64,000 nucleotides of DNA, from assembly GCF_041734735.1 (NCBI RefSeq), contig NC_134878.1, forward strand, positions 40,422,329 through 40,486,328, read 5' to 3'. Under the pieces are notes generated by a model. That model had not been told where the DNA came from. It ran no database searches and saw only the letters and a program-made list of their open reading frames with translations. The translations under genes and the position numbers were made by a program. How positions within the stretch are numbered: position 1 is the first letter of the stretch; every line of letters begins with the position of its first letter. This document shows, one piece after another, positions 24,811 through 34,577 of the stretch. This DNA comes from Babylonia areolata. Lineage: Eukaryota; Mollusca; Gastropoda; Neogastropoda; Buccinidae.

Positions 24811-26035
24811 CTACCCCCTGCTCCTCTGCTTGCAGTGGCTCAAGGTCCGCCAGGATGGAGTATTTATTTTCGAAATTATTTTTTCGGATTCCGACCGGAG
24901 TCGGAATTTCACGACCTCGGCCCCTCCCGATCCGCCGAGGCCGCAACCCTCCCCTCCTTGAGTTTTGGAGGTACGGGGGGTTTCCGCCACTTCCGCCAGC
25001 CCGAGGCCAGGCAGACGACAGGCGGGGCGAGGGGTGCCGGGGGGTGGGGTGGGGGCGGGGAGGCGGACACGTGCCTCCGCCCGAGGTATTCGCTCCCGCC
25101 CAGCAGCCCCTGAGGACTGCCGCACAGGATGGGAAGGGGTGGACACGGCGCCTCCACCCAAGGCCAACGGTTCCAACGAGGTGGGTAAGTCGTCCGTCTG
25201 CGCCCCTGTGGACGTCGTCTCCACCTGTTTCTTTGCCTCAAAGAAGGATATCTTCTTTACTGTCTTGAACTTCTGGATTTGTTTTTTTTTTTTTTCCAGG
25301 CGGGGGCAGTCTTTCGGTGACGGGTGGCCACCTCCGCAGTTTCGCACACCGGGCTGCACTGACGCAATCGCCCTGGTGCGCCGCCTTCGAACAGGTGCCA
25401 CACGCCCCTTCCTCCTTACATCGGTCTCTCACGTGTCCAAATTTCTGGCATTTAAAACATCTCAGAGGGGACGCACATACAGGCTTACACTAACTATCAG
25501 GTATCCGACCCGAATGTCCTTGGGGGACATTCCGGGCAGCAGAAGGTGAGGAGAAAGTGCTGGTCGGGACTCTGTCCGACCCCTTCCTCACCGTCACCCT
25601 GTACACGTCGGTCACTCCCTGAGAGGACAGCTCGCTCTTGATTTCAGCCTCAGACACACCTTTCAACTCCGGCATCTGATGACCCCCTTTGAGCAGTTGA
25701 GACCTTTGTGAGGGGAAACCTTCACCGCCCTATCCACGAAAGTGGTCGCCTTGAGAAGGAGCTGTGTCTGCCTTTGGACTCTGTCTGCACTAAAAATGCT
25801 CTGCTCCTCAGCCTCTTGATGGATTTCAGCGATGCTGCCAGACACTGAAAGCCCTTCTGGATAGCGAGGGGGCTGAGAGCCGACAAGGGCTTGTCGTCAT
25901 CAGCGCCCTCCATCACAAGCCACGATGGCCAAAATCCAGAGGTCTCAACTACCTGCGAATCGGAGTCTGAGTCGTCCGTTCCTTGTCGTCGTCTTTTTTC
26001 CAGAGTTAGGGGTGTGTGATTTTTTGGAAGTCATG
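24811..26035 (-). pseudogene. Broken ORF1 (gag-like) of I-type LINE
   Basis: Minus-strand pieces match ORF1 of the intact copy: MMEGADDDKPLSALSPLA near 25.9 kb, ELKGVSEAEIKSELSSQGVT near 25.65 kb, RDRCKEEGACGTCSKAAH (zinc knuckles) near 25.42 kb and a proline-rich end near 25.0 kb. Several frame changes separate them, so no full protein remains. Confidence 0.8.
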
Positions 26036-26879
26036 TTGAAAAAAATGTAAATTCATCCCTCCCTTACCCACCCACCATGGGGTCCAACTTAGGGGGCCAG
26101 GGGTCAAGGGAACACCAGCTTGACCCCTTTCCAGGTTTCGGGAGGGGATATACGACCAGACAGTCTAGCTCCAACGTGTTCCCCCCCGATCATGCCCAGC
26201 TCCCGGGGACAGAGAACCGAGCACTATTGGGGTTATCTTCGATAGCCACTAAACTGCCAGTCTTGACCCAGCCCCACAAGGGGTAGCCGATTGACACACA
26301 CGGGCCAATGTGTGCTGCCTGTCTTAGAGAGGTCCGAGGCCAAAGGGATGTGTTGAGAGCAGCGTGCTCTCTCAATCCCCAGGATCTCATTCCCCTCCAT
26401 CACAGGTCGCGCCGCACGGCAAACAACGGTGGGCCTGAAGAAGGGCCGCAGAGAAAAAAGAATGTGGAAAAAGAGGCTTGATGGGGAGCTGAGGGCAGAA
26501 AAGAGGCGGTAAAAAGAAGACTAGAGAACAGCGAAAGGGACAGTGGGTCACGTTTAGTTTGGGCCTCACTCACGACCTGTTCGGCATGGGAAGCCCTATC
26601 AGGGGCATCAGTACTAACCACCACTTATTCAGCCCTAACAGCTACGATGGCTATGTAGACTGTCAAATAAGACCTGGGACCAGAGCACCAAACCCCAAGA
26701 AGCACTGATGCCCCCGCCGACATAGCTCACTCGATCACTGGCCACTAAGCCTCCCGACCACGACAAGGTAGTGACCCTCCCGGGAGAGGGGTCAAGAGAA
26801 CACCAGCCTGACCCCCTCCAGGTTTCAGGAGAAACTGCACCTACTTGGATATCCAACAATAGCGGTCGAAAACAACAGA

Positions 26880-29513
26880 ACAAAAGAACCAGGAGTCATG
26901 CCCTGACTCTGGGTGCCTGGAATGTTCGCACCCTTTTAGACAGAGACGACAGACCGGAAAGACGCACTAGCGCTCATTGCTAGAATGCTCGATTGCTACT
27001 AGGTTGACATAGCAGCCCTGAGTGAAACCAGGTTTGCTGGTGAAACCCAGCTGGAGAAAGTTGGAGGGGGCTACACCTTCTACTGCACTGGGAAGCCAGA
27101 TGGCACCCCAAGAACCTCAGGCGTGGGCTTTGCCATACGAACCAAACTTGCACGACAGCTTGACAGCCTTCCACGTGGATAAACGAAAGGCTGATGATCT
27201 GTTGATGATCCTGCGTCTGAAGCTGTCCAAGGATCGCTTCGCCACAGTCATCAGCTGCTATGCCCCGACAATGACCAACTCTGATGACATCAAAGCAGCT
27301 TTCTACGAGGAGCTCAGCCGCACCATTTCGCAGTAACAGAAAGGACAGGCTGATCATCCTTGGGGATTTCAATGCCCGCATCAGCGTGGACTTCTCCTCG
27401 TGGCCAAAAGTCATAGGACAGCACAGCACTGGCAAGTGCAACTTCAACGGACTGCTTTTGCTCTCGCTCTGTGCGCAGCATGAACTGACCATAACCAACA
27501 CCCTCTTCCAACAAGCAGACAAGTACAAGAACACATGGATGCACCCCGCTCAAACAATGGCACAAGCTGGACTATGTGATTGTCCGGCAGAGGGACAGAG
27601 GTGCATGAGAGGAGCAGTCTGTTGGTTGGGCCATCGCCTGGTACGCAGCAAGATGAACATCAGACTTGCACACAAGCTCCAACCAGCCAGGCAGAAACTC
27701 CCTAGGAAGCTGAACATCCACCGCCTCCCTATCACCAAGGACGTGCTGCAGCAGCAAATCCAAGTAGCTCTCCAAGAAATTCCTGCATCGACTGATGTAC
27801 AATAGGCATGGAGCACCTTTAGAGATGCTGTGTACACAGCAGCAGCTGACACACTCGGCTTTGTACAGAGGAGCCACAAAGACTGGTTTGACGAGAACGA
27901 CTCTGGAATCTCTAAGCTCCTGAACACACTGCATATACGGCATCAGGATTACATCTCCGATAAAGACTGACAGAGGAAGGAGAACCAGTTCTTGCAAACC
28001 AAGCAACTCGTACAGAAGAGGCTGCGTGAGATGAACACCTGGTGGGATAAAAAGTCCTAAGAGCTTCAGTCCGCTGCTGATGCTCACGACATGAAGACCT
28101 TCCATGACTGTCTCCGAGCTGTGTATGGGACGAGAGTCACAGGATCAACCCCTGTCCGAGCCTCGGACCAGACCACCCACCTGACAGACAAGAAAGACAT
28201 CCTTGCCCACTGGGCAGAGCACTTCAACACCCTCCTCAACAGGAACTCGTCCGTATCTGACGAGGCAATTGCAGCCCTTCCACAACTACCAGTCAATGAC
28301 TTGCTAGCTGCCCCTCCCACCAAGGTCGAGACCCAGAAGGCCCTGAAGCTGACAACATCAGGAAAAGCACCAGGAGCGGATGGAATCCAGGCTGACATCT
28401 ACAAGTATGGAGGCGAGGTGCTGACAGACAAGCTGACCGCCCTGTTCCAGTCTATCTGGGAGAGGGGAGGTCCCCCAGTATTTCAAGGATGCTTCTATTG
28501 TCCACATTTACAAACGGAAGGGAGACAAAACATCCTGCGATAACCACCGTGGAATCTCTCTCCTCTGCATCGCTGGCAAGATTTTCGTCCGCATCATACT
28601 GAACAGACTGGTTGACCATGTCTCCAACACAGTCATCCCTGAAGCACAGTGTGGCTTCCGCTCAGGCAGGGGAACATATGACATGGTGTTTGCCGTATGC
28701 CAGATGCAAGAGAAGTGCCGTGAGCAGAACAAGGAGCTCCACATGGGCTTTGTAGACCTGACTAAAGCCTTTGACACAGTGAACCGCCATGGTCTGTGAA
28801 GATCCTCCTAAAGTTCGGCTGCCCAGAGAGCCTAATCCAGCTGATTGCGTCTTTCCACAATGGCATGCAGGCGAGAGTACAGGAAAATACTGACATGTCA
28901 GATCCGTTCCCTGTGGTAAATGGAGTGAAGCTGTGCTGCGTCTTGGCACCCACACAGTTCTCCATTCTCTTCTCTGCCATGCTGATTGACGCCTTCCAAG
29001 ACTGTGACCAGGGCATCTACATTCAGTTTCGCACAGATGGCAAACTTTTCAACTTGTGGTGACTCCATACCAGGTCCAGGGTGTTTGAGGCACTGATGAG
29101 AGAGTTCCTCTTCGCTGATGACTGCACGCTTGCTGCACACACCCATGAGGACATGCTGTTCATTATGGACAGGTTCTCAACCTCCTGTAGGCGCTTTGGA
29201 CTCACCATCAGCCTCAGTAAGACCGAGTCCATGTACCAAACCGGCTAGCTCACAGAACGCCAGTTTCTCCCCCCCACCTGCAATCAAGATCAAAGACACA
29301 GAGATCAAGTCAGTCGACAAGTTTTGCTACCTGGGCAGCACCCTATGCAGCAATGGAGCCCTTGATGCAGAAGTGACGCTGCGCATCGCCAAGCCCAGCT
29401 CAGCCTTTGGCAGACTCAACAACAGGCTGTGGAACAACAAAGGCATCAGGCCCAGCACCAAGATGAAAACCTACAGAGCTGTTGTGCTGACCACCCTTGT
29501 TGTACTGCTGTGA
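26880..29513 (+). pseudogene. Decayed RTE endonuclease-RT coding region
   Basis: The reading begins with LTLGAWNVRTLLDRDDRPER (start of the APE-type endonuclease), followed by AALSETRFAGETQLEKVGGG and YTFYCTGKP, then LIILGDFNARIS near 27350. The RT is seen as HWAEHFNTLLNRNSSVSDEA and TSGKAPGADGIQADIYKYGG (28200-28410), CGFRSGRGTYDMVFAVCQMQ near 28650, FVDLTKAFDTVNR near 28750 and FLFADDCTLAAHTHED near 29110, so both active-site blocks survive. Stops and frame changes between blocks show that the copy is dead. The family is RTE; vertebrate BovB and the misnamed craniofacial development protein 2 entries belong to the same group. Confidence 0.85.
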
Positions 29514-29639
29514 AACGTGGACGACGTATCGCCATCACATTCAACAACTTGGGCAGTTTCACCAGAGATGCCTACGAAAGATCCTCGGCGTAAAGTGGTA
29601 AGACAGGGTCTCCAACCTCCAGGTCCTAGAGAGGAGCGG

Positions 29640-30058
29640 CCTGCCCAGCATCCAAAGCCTGCTGATCCAGAGCCAGGTACGCTGGACAGGACACGTTGTC
29701 CGCATGACAGACAGCAGGATCTCGAAGATACTTTTTTACGGCCAGCTGAAGGAAGGCTACCGTGAACTTGGAAGACCCTGCACGTGCTTCAAGGACACCT
29801 TGAAGACAAACCTCAAAGCCTGTGACATAGACATCGCTTCCTGGGAAACTGATGCCCTTGACCCCTGTCGCTGGAGGATGCTGTGCTCTAGTGGCATAGA
29901 CATTTGAAAACAAGAGAACGCTGGCCATTAAGGAGAAGCGTGAGCGAAGGAAGCAGGGCTCAACTTGTGGAGACGTTTTCCCTTGCAACACCTGTGGGAA
30001 GTGCTGTGCATCCAGAATCAGCCTCTTCTCCCATATGAGGACACACACCGACAGATAA
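29640..30058 (+). pseudogene. RTE C-terminal region with C2H2 zinc finger
   Basis: After the RT thumb the translation gives VRWTGHVVRMTDSRISKILF, GYRELGRPCTCFKDTLK and, at 29984-30046, a C-x2-C-x12-H-x3-H zinc finger (CNTC ... SLFSHMRTH). The other RTE in the window has the same arrangement with the same spacing. Frames change in the middle of this region. Confidence 0.8.
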
Positions 30059-30110
30059 GCCTGCCTGTCTACTCATCCATCGGGAGACTCCATCAGTGCT
30101 GTGGATAGGT

Positions 30111-31540
30111 TTACCTATCTATTCTTACTAATACGCATACAAATGCCCCAAATCAGAGCAGAGGTAGCGGAAGCAAACAGTCCCTTTGTTTTAAGCATGA
30201 TTTCTGTATGTATGTTTTATCATATCCAGCACTTTAAGGGTTAAGAAATGTTGAAAAGTATGCCTAAATGGTGGGATACATGGGCAGGGACTCATTGGAC
30301 GATTCAGGGGCTGAATAAAAAATATGATAAAATGATGGTTTAATAGGCACTTGGATGCACTCCCAGCGCAATCAAAACTACAAAATTTCACCTGAAAAAG
30401 TATTTAACCTTTCCCGTACACCCCCTCAGATTTTGTGCGCTGTACACTGAGTGCACAGAAACCCATGCTTTCTATGACAGAATGACTCCTCATTGTATGT
30501 CATGGGTGTACAGTAGCTCATGGTTTCTGAATAGGAACTCATCCCTTGTCGTACCTGTCCGTAAAGCAAATACTATTTTTACTTCAACAAATTTGCGTGT
30601 GCTTTCCACTTGCATGTATTTACCCAAATGCTTGACGAAGTGGACTGTGAAGCAGTTGTGCATACGAGTTGATATTCATGTCACTCATGTCAACCTTTTT
30701 TTTGTTCAGTAGATAGCTATGCACAGGTGGCCAGATGAACATGCATGTATTGTGATGTGTATGTATGTGCATATGAATGAATAGGTGTGTGTGAGCACAC
30801 ACCCAAGGCTAGTGTATGCAGGCATGTACGTATATTTTATAAAAATGTACGTGGTGCGTGCATAAATGTGTGTATGAATGTGCACATGTGTGTGCAAGAC
30901 AGAAAACAAGACGGAGAGACAGAACTGAGTGAAAGAAAATGACAATGGAGAGAATAGACATTTCAATATGATTACTTGGCATTGTAGTATTGATGTGAAT
31001 GGGTAGACAGGTGTATGCGAACTATAATGTGTATGCATTTGTGTGAGTCCACACAACACAACTGTGGGTGACACAACTACCTGGTTTGCACATGTAAATT
31101 TGGCAATCCCTACCATTCACTGTTTCTGTGTGTTTTGACATAAATTTTGATTGACACAAGCATATTTCACCAAGTCTCTTAAAAATTGTATTAAGCAGAC
31201 TAGATAGTCAATCCAAGTCACAAAGTTATTTTACCATTTGTATCACTTACGATGTGCAAATGAATAATATATGAGTAGTGCATTTTCTATTTCACTCTCT
31301 TCCTTCCAGATTGCAATCAGCAGCAATCACAATCAAAAACAGTTCTCTATGATTAAACTATGGATGCATTCCAGATAACAAAACTTATCAGAGTAGCTTC
31401 TTGATGGCTTCAAGGGGGAAAAATGCTTAGCCATACAAAGAAAAGAAAACTGTTAAAGGCTATGTTTGATTTGGAAAAAAATATTATGGTTCAATAAAAC
31501 ACTTAACAGGCACAAGACAAAAAAGTTAATTTATCAGAAA
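30111..31540. other. Unrecognised non-coding sequence with TG/CA-rich patch
   Basis: No gene was recognised. Between about 30720 and 30900 the sequence is enriched in TGTATG and TGTGTG without a clean tandem unit. Confidence 0.4.
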
Positions 31541-31733
31541 TTGTTTTATTTGTATTTCTTTTTATCACAACAGATTTCTCTGTGTGAAATTCAGGCTGCT
31601 TCCCCAGGGAGAGTGCATCGCTATACTACAGCACCACCCATTAAATTTTTTTTTTCTTTTTTTTCTGCATGCAGTTTGTTTTCCTACTGAAGTGTTTTTC
31701 TACAGAATTTTGCCAGGGACAACCCTTTATGTG
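31541..31733 (-). mobile_element. 5'-truncated tRNA-derived SINE of a mollusc-wide family
   Basis: On the minus strand the order is a block with AAAATTCTGTAGAAAAACAC, then a T/A-rich stretch, then GGTGGTGCTGTAGTATAGCG-like sequence, CTCCCTGGGGAAGC, AATTTCACACAGAGAAATC, and a tail of TGTGATAAAAAGAAATACAA. I recognise this order from SINEs that are very common in gastropod genomes and transcripts (established from memory, not searched). The tRNA-like head is absent, so the copy is 5'-truncated. Confidence 0.7.
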
Positions 31734-32480
31734 CAGTGCAGAAAAATATTGCTAATAAAGAAATCATTCCTGAATAAATATGTTTTCGGTCTATCATAAT
31801 TATACCTGCACATTCATAAATAGTTTCATCATGACAGAAGCAGAAGTGGACCATGTGGTGCTCGTGCAGATCTGGATACACACAGCTCCCATTGCTGGGC
31901 GCTACCTTTTACATGTGTGGGAGGTTTCTGTAGTTGGCAGCTTGGGAGGGCATGCTGGTGTGTCCCTGAGGATGAAATGGCTGTCACTGGTTTTGATTGC
32001 AATCTGACACTGTACCTACAGAAAAAGTGAGTACTCCTTGGTAATATTTTCTGTTCTTTTTATCAATTTCATCCTTTCTCCCACTTTCAACTGACAGTTT
32101 CATCCAAATCAAGGCATTCTCTCACAACACCTTTTCAAACTGTTTTTCACTGATTGGAGTTAAGCTGAGTGAAAAGATTCCAACATGATTCATAACTGGT
32201 GAGAATTACAATAACATATCAAAGATCTATTGTTTTGGGGTTGGGGGGGTGGGGGGGGGTGGGGGGGGGGGGAGGGGGATGGTGGGTGCAAGAGGAAGAT
32301 TCTGACATGAGTTCATAACAGCTGAGAATTACTGGAACAGATGGAAGATTTGTTTTTGCTCATTTTTGATGGTGGATGAAAGAGGACAGACTAGAAAACT
32401 CATTCTATTTGTCTTTTCCATCTATCTCCCCCACCACCCCTTTTTTTTCAACTGGGAACTGCACAGAAGGAACAATTTTA
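31734..32480. other. Unrecognised sequence with a G-run
   Basis: No gene was recognised. A broken poly-G tract lies at about 32236-32280. A short frame at 31780-32007 has no known motif. Confidence 0.4.
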
Positions 32481-32484
32481 TTAA

Positions 32485-34573
32485 CCGTCGCCGCACAGAG
32501 TGGGTCTGTCATACCCACAGGCCGCATAAAAGTCCCCATATCTCCGGAACGATTAAAGCTACAGTTTGAAAATGTCCTGACTTTTCCTGACTCCGCAAGT
32601 CCCTTTCCGGTGACAAAATTGGGATTGTTACATCATAAAAGAAAGGAGTAATTAATGATGTAATTTCATTATCCTGATTCATCGCAAGGTGGGCCTTTCA
32701 GATCCACTTATGAGAAGAGAGGAGCAAAGGCCAATACCTTATTCGTCCATGGTGGGCCTCTCAGACCCACATATGAAATAGAGAGGAGCTATCCTTCTCC
32801 CTGTCATCTTCTGTGCCATCTGTTCTTCTCTGCTATCCTTCTTCCCTGTCATCTTCTGTGCCATCTGTTCTTCTCTATATCCGTTCTTCCCTGTCATCTT
32901 CTGTGCCATCTGTTTCTTCTCTGCTATCCATTCTTCTCTGTCATTTCTGTGCCATCTGTTCGTCTCTGCTATCCGTTCTTCTCTGTCATGTTCTGTGCCA
33001 TCTGTTCTTCTCTGCTATCCGTTCTTCTCTGTCATGTTCTGAGCCATCTGTTCTTCTCTGCTATCCGTTCTTCTCTGTCATCTTTCTGTGCCATCTGTTC
33101 TTCTCTGCTGTCCGTTCTTCCCTGTCATCTTCTGTGCCATCTGTTCTTCTCTGCTATCCGTTCGTCCCTGTCATCTTCTGTGCCATCTGTTCTTCTCTGC
33201 TATCCGTTCTTCCTTGGCATCTTTCTGTGCCATCTGTTCTTCTCTCTGTCCGTTCTTCTCTGTCATGTTCTGTGCCATCTGTTCTTCTCTGCTGTCGTTC
33301 TTCCCTGTCATGTTCTGTGCCATCTGTTCTTCTCTGCTGTCTGTTCTTCCCGTCATGTTCTGTGCCATCTGTTCTTCTCTGCTGTCTGTTCTTCCCTGTC
33401 ATGTTCTGTGCCATCTGTCTTCTCTGCGTCCTCCTTCTCTGTCATCTTTCTGTGCCATCTGTTCTTCTCTGCTGTCCTCCTTCTCTGCTGTCTGTTCTCT
33501 TGAGATTTTTATACTCTGCTGCCAGTCGTTCTCTGTCAGTTTTATTATTTGCTTTCTATCCTTCTCTGCTTGGCAAATCAATATGGGTCTTTGATAATGC
33601 CTTCCAGAAATACCTGAATCAACTACTAAACGTGGGGGGTGCAACCCATTGGAGGTAGGGCGTCACTTGCAGAGGGCTATAATAAGGCCAGGGGCAGGGA
33701 ACATGCACGGCTGTGCCACGTCACCACCACAGCGCCCACCCAAATACACATATAAACACATTTCCACCCCAAACAAACACAATCAATCATACATATCTTA
33801 GCTCCCACAACACACATCAGAGCAATCTGTGCACTTGAGCTCGCATGATACGTACATCATATGTAAACATATAACAATAGATGCAAAAGTGTCATTTTAA
33901 AAACTAATCCCCCAAAAGCATTTTTGTTGGAAAAGGCTTTTTTGAAAAGGGGATCCAAATTACTGGTAAACGTGGCACCATCGCTTGCCTGCAGACAACC
34001 AGCTTCACAATGCATAGTGTTAGGGCGCAAATAGTTTAGATTCAATTTCGATAAGTTGCTGCAGCCATTGCTACCATAGACACAATGGATATTCATAAAC
34101 TAGTCCCCTATAACACACAGAGTGTAATAGAGCGCTAGATCTGTGTGTGTTGCTATGCTGCCTCCTGAAACTCGGCAGCAGTTCATGCAAGTAACTTCAC
34201 AACACGAAAAGTATTAAAAAACGGCAGGATTTCTTAAATGTTTCAAAAGTGTACACAAATAAATAATAACAAGGATGCAACATGGGCGATCGAATTACTT
34301 ACCCCAATACACCCAAAGCAGCGCGAAGTTCTCCGCTCTGCTTCTTCCACCATGGATGCTTGTGATGCCATGCTTGTTTCAAGATGCACCGTGACGGCTG
34401 AAATTCAGCCCTAGGCCCTATCGCTCGCTTGCCTGCTTTGCAACCCTGTGGTCTGACAGGCCCACGCTGGGATTATTAAGGGGTAAACCGCCCATTGCGT
34501 CTTTGGCGGTATGTGGGTCTGAGAGCCCCACCTTGGACAAATCTTCGAGGTCAGAAGCTCAGTGCGGCGAAGG
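32485..34573. mobile_element. Non-autonomous piggyBac-like DNA transposon with TTAA target sites
   Basis: The left end, after TTAA at 32481-32484, reads CCGTCGCCGCACAGAG. The right end, on the minus strand after TTAA at 34574-34577, reads CCTTCGCCGCACTGAG. These 16-bp inverted ends differ at two positions and both abut TTAA, the piggyBac target and duplication; a leading CC also fits piggyBac. Subterminal 18-19-bp imperfect palindromes of type GTGGGTCTGAGAGACCCAC occur at 32500-32518, 32689-32707, 32752-32770, 34448-34465 and 34513-34531. No transposase was found in 2.09 kb, so the element is non-autonomous. A minisatellite fills about a third of it. Kolobok elements also use TTAA and are the main alternative. 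Confidence 0.8.
32806..33500. repeat. 46-bp minisatellite, about 15 units
   Basis: The unit contains GTGCCATCTGTTCTTCTCTG, then CTATCCGTTCTTC and CTGTCATGTTCT. The period is close to 46 bp with one- or two-base length differences between units. The + strand is pyrimidine-rich and so almost free of stops in all frames, which creates a spurious 281-codon open frame. Confidence 0.95.
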
Positions 34574-34577
34574 TTAA

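Larger units (their letters stand above)
20908..26830 (-). mobile_element. I-type LINE with RNase H, full-length but broken copy
   Basis: This copy of about 5.92 kb is colinear with the intact copy at 44054-50052, read on the opposite strand, including 5' UTR, ORF1, ORF2 and 3' tail. The 3' end is a short run of ATTTC units (seen here as GAAAT). It is flanked by GAAACCACACCT at 20896-20907 and GAAACTGCACCT at 26831-26842, a 12-bp target duplication with two mismatches, so this insertion looks older than the other one. Both ORFs carry several frame changes. Protein identity to the intact copy is by eye well above 90 percent across the RT and RNase H parts. Confidence 0.9.
20265..30110 (+). mobile_element. 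RTE-type LINE, split by a nested I-type LINE
   Basis: The 5' part (20265-20907) and the coding part (26831-about 30110) belong to one RTE element of about 3.9 kb, separated by a 5.9-kb insertion. The start, GTCAAGTCAGG, and the following hairpin TACTGG...CCAGTA match the 5' end of the second RTE at 53687 on the other strand. The coding part has an APE-type endonuclease, reverse transcriptase and a C-terminal zinc finger, but with many frame changes and stops. The 3' end is approximate and no target duplication of the RTE itself was found. It is a different subfamily from the RTE at 43.4-53.7 kb, since their RT regions are clearly related but far from identical. Confidence 0.8.

Noticed and set aside
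32806-33500. Possible CRISPR array
   Set aside because: Units are contiguous and similar along their whole length, with no unique spacers, in a eukaryotic context.
32813-33658. A 281-codon open frame, with further long frames in the other two + frames
   Set aside because: The 46-bp unit is not a multiple of three and the strand is pyrimidine-rich, so all frames are open by composition. No conserved start or domain.
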